A stretch of DNA of 64,000 bases from Sacculina carcini (Eukaryota > Arthropoda > Thecostraca > Sacculinidae), in assembly GCA_916048095.2 (NCBI GenBank), contig OU696578.1, positions 671,298 through 735,297 on the forward strand, written 5' to 3'. Made by a program: the position numbers and the translations under genes. Positions 50,761 through 62,981 of this stretch are shown one piece after another. Positions within the stretch are counted from its first letter, which is position 1; every line of letters begins with the position of its first letter. Below the pieces are notes generated by a model. That model was not told where the DNA came from. It saw nothing but the letters and a program-made list of their open reading frames with translations, and did no database searches.

Positions 50761-53700
50761 TCAGTACATGGTGTTGGGGAAGAAGTCGACGTCCATGAAG
50801 ACAGTTCTGGAGGCAGCTCCAAGCATGCCGGGACTTGAGGCCACACACCTGTATCTGCCCTGGTCGGTCACGCGAAAATTACGCAGGTACAGAGTTGACC
50901 TGCACAATATGACAGCAAAAACAGCTCATTAAATCACATTCAGACATAACGCCCGATTATAAGAATTGTCAGATTTTTCTAGAGTTATTACTACAGTTAC
51001 TTCGGAGGTATTATATTATATTATAGGAGGTATTATATTATATTATAGGAGGTATTATATTGTATTTTAGGAGGTAATATATTATATTATAGGAGGTATT
51101 ATATTATCGGAGGTATTGTATTATATTATAGGAGGTATTATATTGTATTATCGGAGGTATTATATTGTATTATAGGAAGTATTATATTATATTCTAGGAG
51201 GTATTAGATTATATTATAGGAGGTATTATATTATATTGTAGGAGGTATTATATTATATTATAGGAGGTATTACATTATATTATAGGAGGTAATATATTAT
51301 ATTATAGGAGGTATTACATTATATCATAGGAGGTATTAGATTATATTATAGGAGGTATTATATTATATTATAGGAGGTATTATATTATATTATCGGAGGT
51401 ATTATATTATATTATAGGAGGTAATAAATTATATTATAGGAGGTATTATATTATATTATGGGAGGTATTAGATTATATTATAGAAAGTACTATATTATAT
51501 AATAGGAGGTATTAGATTATATTATAGGAGGTACTATACTATATTATAGGAGGTATTAGATTATATTATATGAGATATTATATTATATTGTAGGAGGTAT
51601 TATATTATATTATAGGAGGTATTACATTAGATTATAGGACGTAATATATTATATTATAGGAGGTATTATATTATATCATAGGAGGTATTAGATTATATTA
51701 TAGGAGGTATTATATTATATTATCGGAGGTATTATATTATATTATAGGAGGTAATAAATTATATTATAGGAGGTATTATATTATATTATGGGAGGTATTA
51801 GATTATATTATAGGAGGTACTATATTATATAATAGGAGGTATTAGATTATATTATAGGAGGTACTATACTATATTATAGGAGGTATTAGATTTTATTATA
51901 TGAGGTATTATATTATATTGTAGGAGGTATTATATTATATTATAGGAGGTATTACATTATATTATAGGACGTAATATATTATATTATAGGAGGTATTATA
52001 TTATATCATAGGAGGTATTAGATTATATTATAGGAGGTATTATATTATATTATCGGAGGTATTATATTATATTATAGGAGGTAATAAATTATATTATAGG
52101 AGGTATTCTATTATATTATGGGAAGTATTAGATTATATTATAGGAGGTACTATATTATATTATAGGAGGTATTAGATTATATTATAGGAGGTATTACATT
52201 ATATTATAGGAGGTAATATATTATATTATAGGAGGTATTGTATTATATTATAGGAGGTATTAAATAATATTATAGGAGGTATTAAATTATATTATAAGAG
52301 GTATTATATTATATTATCGGAGGTATTATATTATATTATAGGAGGTATTAAGCACCGCCGTGCATTGGTTATTATTATTATTATTATTTATTTCAAGCAA
52401 GTCCATTAGCATGGGAAGAGTGCAAGTGCACTTTTACCCCTTTCGGTGGTATCATGTTCTGGAAGCGCCCAAAAGATGTAGATATATATAAAGTTCAAAA
52501 AGTAAATAATTCCACAGAGAAAGAGAGTTCGAAACCAAAATAATATATGAATAACAATAACCATCATCCGATAATACTGCATAATGTCACTATCCGCCCA
52601 AATTCCTCAATAAATAACAACAATCAACAATAAATATGTGATTCAATAAATGACAACCAACAATAAATAAGAATAAATATTAATATATAAGTAAATAAAT
52701 AATAATAAGCAACACTCAACAAAAAAATTCAAATATGATTAAATAAATAACAACAACCAATAATGAATAACAGCATGATTTAATAAATATCAACAAAAAC
52801 CAACAATAATAATTAATTAATAATTAAATAATATTTTGTGTATAATTAATGTCAATGGTTGATAATTGCAACATGACTCGTATCACTGGCAGCGTGTGCA
52901 GTTTGTGCACAGCGCTAATTGTACCTGGAGCCGTGGGTGTAGACTCTGGCGCTGGTGAAGTACCTATCTGATCCAACAGTCCACGGATAGACGGTGCGGT
53001 GGCTGGACGACCACGGGTACAATGTGCTGGCAGAATTCCACGCCGATGCCATGATGCCTGGTTGTCGTGGTATCCATGGCAACCGGCGGTTTCCAGATGA
53101 GAACGAGGTAGGAGTCAAACTCTCTGGTGAACTCTGCAACCGAACTACGGCCGCACCAGGCGGGGAGTTGGAAAAAGACGTTGAGTCGACAATGTTGTTA
53201 ATGGACGCAAGTGCTGGAGAATTCATGAAGCCCGGGTTCTCCTCGACTTTACGCCATATCACGTTCTGCAGACAACAACAGACACAGACACAGACACAGA
53301 CACAGACACAGACAACTGCAGACACACATACAACATTGCTTCTGTTGTAAAAAACCACATGAAGGCACAGTGTGAAACTGTAACTGTACATGTAACTGTA
53401 ACTGTAACTGTAAATGTAACTGTAACTGTAACTGTAACTGTAACTGTAACTGTAACTGTAACTGTAACTGTAACTGTAACTGTAACTGTAACTGTAACTG
53501 TAACTGTAACTGTAACTGTAACTGTAACTGTAACTGTAACTGTAACTGTAACTGTAACTGTAACTGTAACTGTAACTGTAACTGTAACTGTATCTGTAAC
53601 TGTATCTGTAACTGTAACTGTAACTGTATCTGTAACTGTAACTGTAACTGTAACTGTAACTGTAACTGTAACTGTAACTGTAACTGTAACTGTAACTGTA

Positions 53701-54583
53701 ACTGTAACTGTAACTGTAACTGTAACTGTAACTGTAACTGTAACTGTAACTGTAACTGTAACTGTAACTGTAACTGTAACTGTAACTGTAACTGTAACTG
53801 TAACTGTAACTGTAACTGTAACTGTAACTGTAACTGTAACTGTAACTGTAACTGTAACTGTAACTGTAACTGTAACTGTAACTGTAACTGTAACTGTAAC
53901 TGTAACTGTAAATAAATATACAAATAAATATATAAATAAATATATAAATAAATATATAAATAAATATATAAATAAATATATAAATAAATATATAAATAAA
54001 TATATAAATAAATATATAAATAAATATATAAATAAATAAATATAAATAAAATAAAATATGGTATTTAAATATAATACATAAATAAATACTAAACAAATAA
54101 TATAATAAATGTATTATTTAAGATAAATATAAAATATAAATATGAATTCTTACCTGGTATTAATAATTTTTCACTAGCTTAGCATGTGAAGGTTTGCCAA
54201 ATTTGACTATTTGAAAATAGTGGAATTAATAAATTAATTATTAAGATATTTACCGATATTTGTGCTGAGAATCCGGCATCTCGGAGGAAATCACACACTA
54301 GCTCGGCATGAGTGCCTTGTACCACGTTGTAGTAGCCATTGCCAATCTTGGTCGCGCCACCATTCACGCCACCATTCACGCCACCAACACTTGGTCGCCA
54401 CCAGCTGCAAGCTGTCAGCTGTCCCCAGCTGTCCCGACACAGCTGCGACGAGCCCAACAGCTGCGAAGTCGAGGGATAAATGGAATTTGAGAGAAGAGCG
54501 GTCGAACACATCTTGACCTCAGCATTGAGCAAGACTCCAACCAAGAGGGGAATATGGAGAACTACTAGCATCCTGCAATACAT
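50761..54583 (-). CDS. Secreted single Ig-domain protein, gene A
   Basis: Three exons: 54254-54583, 52925-53265 and 50761-50899, with phases 0 and 2, encode 269 residues. The protein starts with a hydrophobic signal peptide (LVVLHIPLLVGVLL). A two-cysteine motif (CRDSWGQLTAC) follows. An immunoglobulin-like domain comes next: first cysteine in ELVCDF, core tryptophan in NVIWRKVEE, second cysteine in DQGRYRCVASS. The stretch between the tryptophan and second cysteine is about 120 residues, well above the usual 50 or so, and is rich in Ser, Pro and Trp. No membrane helix follows, so the product is probably secreted. Gene organisation and motifs match genes B and C. Intron 1 holds a TTACAG array and intron 2 a 22-bp satellite. 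A possible poly(A) signal lies at 50468-50473. I do not recognise a named family. Confidence 0.8.
50995..52350. repeat. 22-bp satellite with 330-bp higher-order repeat, gene A intron 2
   Basis: About 61 monomers built on AGGAGGTATTATATTAT. Diagnostic variants recur at exactly 330 bases (15 monomers): GTAATAAATT at 51421, 51751 and 52081, and TAGGACGTAATA near 51635 and 51965. Confidence 0.92.
52370..52900. other. AT-rich part of gene A intron 2
   Basis: A short (TTA)n run at 52373-52390 is followed by unique sequence (52395-52500) and then AATAAATAA-rich low-complexity DNA. The TTA run may be a retroelement tail, but no body is recognisable. Confidence 0.4.
53280..53320. repeat. (GACACA)n before gene A exon 2
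   Basis: Read in the sense of gene A this is (TGTGTC)n just upstream of the exon 2 acceptor. Confidence 0.85.
53373..53910. repeat. (TTACAG)n hexanucleotide array in gene A intron 1
   Basis: About 90 units; the plus strand reads (CTGTAA)n and the gene A sense strand (TTACAG)n, with four units carrying one change. It creates long spurious frames in several phases. Confidence 0.97.
53911..54055. repeat. (ATAAATAAATAT)n array
   Basis: About eleven 12-base A/T units lie directly beside the TTACAG array, in gene A intron 1. Confidence 0.95.
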
Positions 54584-54599
54584 CTCATATCAAACATCC

Positions 54600-54980
54600 A
54601 AACATCTCATATCAAACATCCAAACATCCACACAATTACGCATTCAACATTTAAACTCATAGTTTTCCTTATCGTCTGGGATTACATAGGTCAGGTTAGG
54701 TTATATTCTAGTTAGGTTAGGTTAGGCTTATTTACGCAGCAAAAATTGTTGCATTGATTATTCAATCATATTTCACATTTACAAATCACATTTTTCGAAT
54801 TGAACAAGCTTCTAAAAACTAATATCGCAAAATATATGTTAAAATTACTAGAAGAAATACCAGTGGAATATTTAATACCTTGTAATGTATGTTGTTGATG
54901 GACAAGACGTTGTTACAAGACGAGTGAATCTTACACTGAGCTTGACGAGGTACTAACCACTGGCGAGCCGTTACCTGCTA

Positions 54981-55015
<35 letters not shown>

Positions 55016-57070
55016 CACGATGCTAAAACACTCATTTGACCTGCGTGACCTCTGGCCACACGGCTGAATGACCTCGTGTTTTCAGCACACACGCAATTCG
55101 AGACAAAAGCGGCATTGTAGGTGAAAAACGGCGCCGCTTTTGTCCGACGTGCGCCAATTTGACTGAGGCGTTTAGCATTGCTGGTGGCGGCTCATTCATT
55201 GAGTACTCTTGTCATCGTTCATGTTCGTCCACATGTGAAGCTATTTGACGCTACAACTCATGAATAGCTGTGATTCCAGCCACAAAACACAGACATACAC
55301 ACACACATACACACATACATACACATTGGCACACATTTACCGAGAAATAAGTGGGGTTTAATCAGAGGTGTAGATTTGTGTCGAGGCTCGGGGGGATGAC
55401 AGTCATCATGCATTAGTGTTCAAGTAGTGACTCAGTTGGTCAATTGCATGAGACCCTCAACTTTTCCCGGCCTATTCAATTACAACACACAAATCTCAAT
55501 GAAAAGTATATTGCGTAAAGTATAATTTTTCACATATATATAATTTTGTACATTTTTCGTGATTTGTTCTCATGTTGTTATACTGGTTTTCATGATAATA
55601 TACCCCATGAATCGAACTCTGCTTAATTATCGGGGGGTATAATTGCATATTCATAGCCCCAGTCAATTTGTCGGGGGGTATATATACCCACATACCCCGA
55701 GGAACTACGCACATGGGTTTGATGCCTGCTGCCGCAAACATTATATCACGTGACTGATATTCTATCACGTGACACATTTATTGCTTCTGATGTTGAATGT
55801 ACATATTTAATGTTCAAGTTAAATTAAGAATGTTCACTGAAAAAAGGATTGGTGAAAAGAACCGCTTTGAGACTCAAAATAATGCTAATTAAATCCTGCT
55901 CTGAATTGAGTTAAAAGACGGACTGTCATTTAAAATTGAGGCTCTTATCTTATAATAAGCAGATGTGTGGAACAAACAGGTTGCATTCATCAACGTGATT
56001 TCCTGCACGAACCATTGATCAAATAACCTTGTCTCGTCATAATGAGTAACCACTCACATCTACTCATCTCATTCTCTTCTACTATCGTTCGTTTGTGTGT
56101 GTGTGTGTCTGTCTGTCTGTCTGTCTGCGTGTTGGTACAAATGAGTCCGTCTCAGTGTGAAAACAACGACGCTTCTCGAGTTTGTATGCGTGTGTGTCAG
56201 TGTGTGTATGTGTGTGTGTGTGTGTCAGTGTGTAAATGTGTGTGTCAGTGTGTGTCAGTGTGTAAATGTGTGTGTACGTTGGTGTGGCGGCCTTCGTGCG
56301 CTCCATTTCAATGTGGACCATATTTTGAGCACGCATGCATTTTTATTCTCTCAATGTACACACACACACACACACACACATTTGTGTGTGCATGCGTGCG
56401 TGCTTCCTGTATAGCTGTAGCCTGCGTGTTAGGCTGCGAGTTGAACAAACAAGACGGTCATTTTGCAGATGAGTTTGTGTGTGGTAGACGATCGTGTAAA
56501 TACCTTCAACATGTCCACTTATGGGTTTGTATGCGCATCTGCAGTGACTTACAGCATACAATTGAAGAGCACGATGAGTAGAATAAGTAATTACGCAGTA
56601 ACTTGCGTGAATAGTATAGTAGCTTACTGGAATACACGAGAAACATTGAGAATGAACGATCATTTTTGGCTATCCCTTGATAAAACGTATTCATTAAGTC
56701 TGATGGAGGAAGTTTAGCAGCATTTTCAGCACGATACTTTGCACGAAATATTAATTCGTAATTCGAACAAGTGTCGATTAGTGTTTTTACTAGTAAAATT
56801 CACGCATAAATGCATAGTTTTTGCCGGTGGTTGAATGCGTGTGGAAGCGGTGAATTATCAAGGACACAGACAATATCACACTGGCACGTGATAATTTTTG
56901 TATTTACTGCTTCATATTGCTGCCTGTTCTTCTACCTGAACCCCTCTCTATCTCTATCTCTCTCTCTCTAGTAGCACGTAGTCAAACTTATCACTGGCTG
57001 ATTTTTCCCGTCAGCACGGCGCCAATATAAGCCCGTGTTCACTTACTAGTCACTATTGCCTGCGTGTGTG
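54600..57070. other. Intergenic region between genes A and B
   Basis: Contains GGTTAGGTTAGG words (54691-54730), CA or TG repeats (54980-55012, 55290-55325, 56092-56112, 56200-56275, 56355-56385), a GC-richer island (55060-55200) with GACAAAAGC on both strands, and copy 2 of the dispersed repeat. No exon of an Ig-like gene was found here. Confidence 0.5.
55367..55712 (+). mobile_element. Dispersed repeat, copy 2 (MITE-like)
   Basis: Same orientation as the copy at 35070-35400 and aligned over its full length, with scattered differences. Its left end GTGTAG and right end CTACGCAC are imperfectly inverted. Confidence 0.7.
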
Positions 57071-57076
57071 GCTGTT

Positions 57077-57580
57077 ATGAGTGCATCAGCGTGGCCTCGT
57101 GTATCTGCTGTGCTGGCGAGATGTGCCTGCTGTCTGCTTGTAGTGTCATATTCAGCCAGTGTCGATCGTTCAGTGGACTCTTTGTGTCGCCAGCAAGCCT
57201 GGCTGGCTGCTAGTCGCTGGTGCAGCAAAATCCTCGACAAGAAGTCATCAGTGGAGATGTCCAGTGGTGGCGTGTTGACTTGGCCGCGCCCACCGCCATT
57301 AACACCGCCACTGACACCACCACCGTCACCTCCGTGGAGTTACTCCAGCGGGCCAGCCTACAGACCGTTTGCAACAGGGCCACAGTGCGTGATTGCATTC
57401 AATCACCTATGAAAATCAACTCAACATTAGCTGACCGGGAGTATATCATAAAATAACAACTAGACAAATTTTCATAGTACAAGGATAATTCGCCACCAAA
57501 TACTATACTATCATACTATGTCATGTACTACACGCACATATTTTATGCGTTACGTGCACATATATATAAATATGTGTGTA

Positions 57581-57633
<53 letters not shown>

Positions 57634-58510
57634 TATGCGTGCAAAATGTTTTAAATAATGACCAGAGCGCCACCTGGTGATGACATTCGCAACTTCTACA
57701 GTTCGGCTGTTAAACAAGGCTTTTCGGCCAGCAAAATCGACAAATCCGGCGCATTTACTGCACTCTGCGACTTCTCAGATCGTTTCAAACCGGACACACA
57801 TACTCTTACTGTGAGTGAGCATTTATTGAATTCATTGTTCTCATATTTGCACAACCAAACATACACACGCACACACACACACACAAACACCACGATTGTT
57901 GTTGATATATGTTTTTTATTTTAACCGGTTAATTGATATTTGAGGTGGTAATTTTGTGCTGCAGGATGTGGTATGGCAGAGATTGGATCGTCCGTTCTTC
58001 ATGAATCGTCCGGTTTTTTCAGCAAATCAATATCCGAACAGCCTGCATTGTCCGGATTATTACATCCGTCCGCCTTCATCCGGCAATTTTGAGTTCATTG
58101 TGTCCGGACTGAGGTATTTCCGCCTGCTTTCATTATTTGCTAATACCGACTTGAAATGGAGTAATAATACATTTCCGAATGCACAAAACACAGCCAAATT
58201 AAATTTCAAATATAAACAAGAACAACAAATTGTAGCACTTAAATGCACAAACATTCACACATTATTACATTTACACATTATTACATTCACACATTATTAC
58301 ATTCACATATTATTTCATTTTAATTCCTTCTGCTCAATCGCTAAAACATTATCCTGCACTTTTGTGTTTGCTTTCAGAGCTATAATGAGAGTCAGAGGCG
58401 GATACAGTATGCGTCGTTTCCATGACTACCGTTGCTATGCGACCGTTGTCAACCGCTTCAATGCAGCTCTACGCACGCCTGTTTACAACCTAGTTGTCAT
58501 GGCAACATAA
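57077..58510 (+). CDS. Secreted single Ig-domain protein, gene B
   Basis: Four exons: 57077-57384, 57666-57810, 57965-58113 and 58378-58510, about 244 residues. An N-terminal hydrophobic stretch (CACCLLVVSYSAS) acts as signal peptide. The two-cysteine motif follows as CRQQAWLAASRWC, then a Pro-rich linker. The Ig-like domain has its first cysteine in ALCDF, its tryptophan in DVVWQRLD and its second cysteine in DYRCYATVV. The introns before the tryptophan (phase 0) and before the second cysteine (phase 2) match gene A exactly. The DxGxYxC motif is relaxed here. The exon 1 donor and exon 2 acceptor are the least certain: 57384/57666 keeps the frame, but an acceptor about 40 bases later would as well. 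The gene lies tail to tail with gene C, 411 bases apart. Function unknown. Confidence 0.75.
57575..57632. repeat. (TG)n in gene B intron 1
   Basis: Nearly pure TG run about 35 bases before the proposed exon 2 acceptor. Confidence 0.9.
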
Positions 58511-58921
58511 AATACACCGAATAGACAGTTTTAAGGCGGTTATTCATCATTCGCTATACGTTAATATATATATAACCGTTTGCGTTATGAAAATATACGC
58601 ATATCTTGTATTTCAGCATTTTTCACTCAGCATAATTTCTGTACACACGTTCATGATCGCAAGTATAATCACACAATACTGTCTGGTTTCCGTAATTAAT
58701 CATTATAAGCCATACAATTATGATTACGAAATACGTAATTTCCTACAGATGTGTCTTGATTAATGCGCCACCAGGAGACGTTGAAACTCGGTGTAAATGG
58801 GGCAAATATAGCTAGCGTGGTGTTGGACAATAACACTGCGCGTCACGAGGGCAGTATTCTAGCACAACTAGTGATGTGTGAGAAAGTGATGCCGGCTGCT
58901 ACTAGCTGGTTCATCCATGTT

Positions 58922-61696
58922 TCAACTGTCTTTAGAAGCAGTTGATGTGTGGCCTGAGGTCTTGGCCGAGTGTGCCTTGGTCAGGAAGCTGCCTGGTAGT
59001 GGATGATTGACGGAGAACAGTGACCGCATGTCAGGCGAGAAATTCACCTCCATGTAGACTGTACTAGATGAAGCTGGTCTGCCACTCACCTGGGCGATGC
59101 ACCTGTACACTCCCATGTCGGACGGTCGGGGATCCAGCAAGGTGAGACGACTTGCCTCCGAGTCGCTCCTCACCCAGCCTGCTACCTGTCTACTGTCTCC
59201 CGTCACCCCTGCAGAGCCGGCCCACGAGCCTGTCCAACCGTTCCACCGTCCGTTGGCCTTGTTCCATCCGTTATTGTTGTTGTTGTTGTTCCATCCGTTA
59301 TTGGTATTCTGGTTCCATCCGGTATTGGTATTCTGGTTCCATCCGTTATTATTGTTCTGGTTCCATCCGTTATTGGTATTCTGGTTCCATCCGTTATTCA
59401 AGTTCCATCCGTTATTGTTATTCTGGTTCCATCCGTTATTCAGGCTCCATCCGGTATTGGTATTCTGGTTCCATCCGTTATTCTGGTTCCATCCGTTATT
59501 GGTATTCTGGTTCCATCCATTATTGTTATTCTGGTTCCATCCGTTATTGTTATTCTGGTTCCATCCGTTATTCTGGTTCCATCCGTTATTGGTATTCTGG
59601 CTCCATCCGTTATTGGTATTCTGGCTCCATCCATTATTGGTATTCTGGTTCCATCCGTTATTGGTATTCTGGTTCCATCCGTTATTATTGTTCTGGTTCC
59701 ATCCGTTATTGTTATTATTGTTGAGGTTCCAGTTGTTGCCGACGTTATTCCAGGATGGCCAGCGAGAGTTGGTGTTTGCACTGGTCGTCCAGCTCCAGCC
59801 TGTATTGCGAGGCAAGTTGTAACGACTGGCCGTGTTCGTCCACAGGTTGGTCCATCCGTTATTGCGTCCGTTTCCCCATCCGCTAGTTCGTCCGTTTGTA
59901 TTCCACGTGGTTGATGGAATAGCGTGCCTTTTTGAGCGCAGCATTCGAGACTGGCCTGGGCTGTTCCATCGGCCCAAAGTGCCCCCATTACCAAGTGAGC
60001 CCAGTTTCTTCCAGACGACATTCTGCAAGCAATGCGACATATATTACTATTTATATCATAGTCTCAATTTGTCTACTAATAGTGCTCTAAGTTCCAGTGA
60101 TATCAAAGCAAGCAAAAGGATAATTTGAAATATTAAATGACTTGAAAAGGCAAAATATATATACTGAATCAAGGGCGCCTTGAAATTTGCTGAAAGTATT
60201 TTATCATTCAATTATACAATTTGTATTTGTGATATATTTCCAATAATAAAGATTAGAATTGTTTTGATCAAACATTCTAGCATGCTAGAACTCATTGTCA
60301 AAATGTGTTCCGAATTGAGCCAAATATTGAGCTACATTTCTCACCTAGCTGATGTGCTTAACCTCTCCTTCATTCTCTACTTCATTCTTATTGTCGATGA
60401 ACTTCAAAGTCTTAGAACAAAGGAAGCAATAGTTGAACACAGCCTACTTTTCTTAATTGCAGCTTGCATACAATTGCATTCCGGCTTGCAATAATCGAAT
60501 TTGCCGTCATACTTACGGAAACTGTTTCTCCAAACGCCAAATTTCCATCGCGCGCGAAATCGCACGTGAGGTCAGCGTTTGTGCCGCGACCTGCATAGTT
60601 GACCTGACCTTGACCTACGTAGATGGCGTTGTCGTAGGCTCCTCCCCATCCATAGTTGTTGTTCTGCAGGACATAAGAACACTGACTTTTTCACACCGTC
60701 TCTCCCGACAACCGATAATGATATACACTGCACCGCGGATATGAAAGAGCTGTCGATAAAAGAGAAAAATTCTCATTTATCCGGGATCATCTTATATCTG
60801 GGATCATCTTATATCCGGGATCATCTTATATCTGGGATCATCTTATATCTGGGATCATCTTATATCTGGGATCATCTTATATATGGGATCATCTTATATC
60901 CGTGATCATCTTTTATTCGGGATCATCTTATATCTGGGATCATCTTATATCTGGGATCATCTTATATCTGTGATCATCTTATATCTGGGATCATCTTATA
61001 TCCGGGATCATTTTATATCTGGGATCATCTTATATCTGGGATCATCTTATATCTGGGATCATCTTATATCTGGGATCATCTTATATCTGGGATCATCTTA
61101 TATCTGGGATCATCTTATATCTGGGATCATCTTATATCTGGGATAATCTTATATCTGGGATAATCTTATATCTGGGATCATCTTATATCTGGGATCATCT
61201 TATATCTGTGATCATCTTATATCTGGGATCATCTTATATCTGGGATCATCTTATATCTGGGATCATCTTATATCTGGGATCATCTTATATCTGGGATCAT
61301 CTCATATATGGGATCATCTTATATATGGGATCATCTTATATCCGAAATCCATTGATAAGATTGAACAAATTTCGGCTAAAATGACTTGAAACTTCTTATA
61401 AACAATTAAATTATCATTGAGGTCCACGGCGTCCAGGTCATTTATACCTGAGCTGAGCAGCACTTAATAATACTCACCCAGGCAGCTCCCGAGCCCCAGC
61501 TGGTGTCATCACAACGATGCACGTAACCGAAAGAATCTCGACAAAACCGACCGATTCCGGTTAAAAGCGGATTGGCCGCGACCGGAGCTGACCCAGCGTC
61601 TCCAGCAACAGAGCCCCAGGCAAAATGGCACGTGCAAACTGCCACCAACACTTTGGCAGGGAGTATCATGATGATAGTTGCGCGTGCCGCTTTCAA
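58922..61696 (-). CDS. Secreted single Ig-domain protein with an Asn/Gly/Trp repeat, gene C
   Basis: Three exons: 61478-61696, 60517-60663 and 58922-60022, all phase 0, encode 488 residues. A signal peptide (MILPAKVLVAVCTCHFAWG) is followed by the two-cysteine motif CRDSFGYVHRC. The Ig-like domain has its first cysteine in DLTCDF, its tryptophan in NVVWKKLG and its second in DMGVYRCIAQVSG, a textbook DxGxYxC motif. Between the last two lie about 310 residues: a basic region with a furin-type site RSKR (near residue 154), then about 20 units such as NNGWNQNT. Such an insert is far beyond a normal Ig loop. The intron that splits the last part in genes A and B is absent here. The composition recalls structural or adhesive secreted proteins, but that is only a guess. 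Confidence 0.82.
59265..59725 (-). repeat. Coding NNGWNQ repeat in gene C
   Basis: About 20 imperfect units of 18-24 bases encode NNGWNQN, TNNGWNQ and related words; units carry synonymous and replacement variants. Confidence 0.92.
60775..61345. repeat. 17-bp minisatellite in gene C intron 1
   Basis: About 33 units of GGGATCATCTTATATCT with few variants. Confidence 0.95.
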
Positions 61697-61784
61697 ACTA
61701 CAGGTGAGTCAATCAACAGGTGTGCGTTGCTTTAATACCCGTGGCCCGGCCGCAGGTGACGCGCGTGTTCGAAGGCCTTTTACA

Positions 61785-61786
61785 GG

Positions 61787-61848
<62 letters not shown>

Positions 61849-61956
61849 TCGTGCCTTGACGCGAATCTGGATATAAAGACTGGGTGGGACTGTATTTTCG
61901 GAGGCTTTCAACTGATAACCGCAAATCTAGTGCGCATCATGTCATTCAAACACACT

Positions 61957-62001
<45 letters not shown>

Positions 62002-62060
62002 ACACACACACATACAGACACACAGATACACATACAGACACACAGATACACACAGGCACA
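61785..62060. repeat. CA repeats upstream of gene C
   Basis: Two CA clusters (61788-61850 and 61952-62058) with ACAGATACACATACAGACAC-type ends, inside or beyond the gene C promoter region. Confidence 0.9.
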
Positions 62061-62880
62061 CATTTTTTGTCAATCTCAATGGCACCCAACGTACGAGACA
62101 GGCGCTGTTACATAGTCACGCAAACACATGACCTATTGTGTGAATATATGAGTGTGTATGCGTGTGTGTGTGTGTCAGTGTGTATCATTTGCAAATGAGT
62201 GGCAATGAATGACATTTGTACCACGTGCGCGCCTATATGTGAATGTGTGTATGTTTGTGTGTTGTGCTATGTGTGAAACATGCAACAGGAAGTGTATGCA
62301 TGTGTGTGTATGCATGTGTGTGTGTGTGTGTGTATGTACCGTTTTTACGCAGTCTGCGCTGGTAAATAGGCACGTGTGTGTGTGCGTGTGTGTGTGTGTG
62401 TGTCAGTGTGAAGAGGTTAAACACAGGTTCATTCACCGCTCAACGCACTCAAATAATTATTGATTGATGAACACTCATTTGTTATCAATAGTCTCATATT
62501 AAGACGCAATATGTTTAATGAAATGAACACAACTAAAGCTATGATAAGTCAGTAGGTAGTTTTACACCGTAGATACGTCAATAAGTCATCTAGAACTAAA
62601 GGAAGCAGCTAAGAAAATGTTGTGTTTGCTTATTCAATGAAATATTTGATAAAGTATTTTGTAGTATGGGTAGGCGTTGTGGAAAACTTATGAAGTTCAA
62701 TGTAACGGATGATTCGTTACGGATCTGAAAACCAGTTCAGCTATTTATTTGAATATCGAAAATTTTGAGTTATGCAGTCATTTTGGAATGAAAGAATTAA
62801 GCTCGAATTGTTAGAACCCAATGTATACAAAATTGTAAATTTCAAATTCCTGAAATTTTAAATGATTTACCATGCCAATC
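62060..62880. other. Intergenic DNA between gene C and the USP gene
   Basis: TG repeats at 62160-62182, 62300-62335 and 62374-62405, then unique AT-rich sequence. No gene features. Confidence 0.5.
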
Positions 62881-62884
62881 TCGA

Positions 62885-62981
62885 CTGCATTGAGTTCGTT
62901 TCCGGCGCATGACGTGCTAGAACCAATCACATTTAAAGTAACGGTGATTGTGGGTTGTTGGTTTTTTGTAAAGTATTAGTG
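62885..62981 (+). promoter_or_regulatory. Likely core promoter of the USP gene
   Basis: Just before the start codon lie an ETS-type TTTCCGG, a half CRE (ATGACGTGC) and a CCAATCA box within 45 bases, a common combination in housekeeping promoters. No TATA box. Confidence 0.5.

Noticed and set aside
53061-53085. An X-box-like GTATCCATGGCAAC in gene A exon 2
   Set aside because: It lies in coding sequence and is a single site; chance is a sufficient explanation.
52915-54096. Long frames of SYSYSY, QLQLQL and VTVTVT across both strands
   Set aside because: They are translations of the TTACAG hexanucleotide array; all frames of a hexamer without stops stay open.
54691-54730. GGTTAGGTTAGG words as telomere sequence
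   Set aside because: Only two to three units, interrupted and internal; too short for telomeric DNA or for assigning the phylum.
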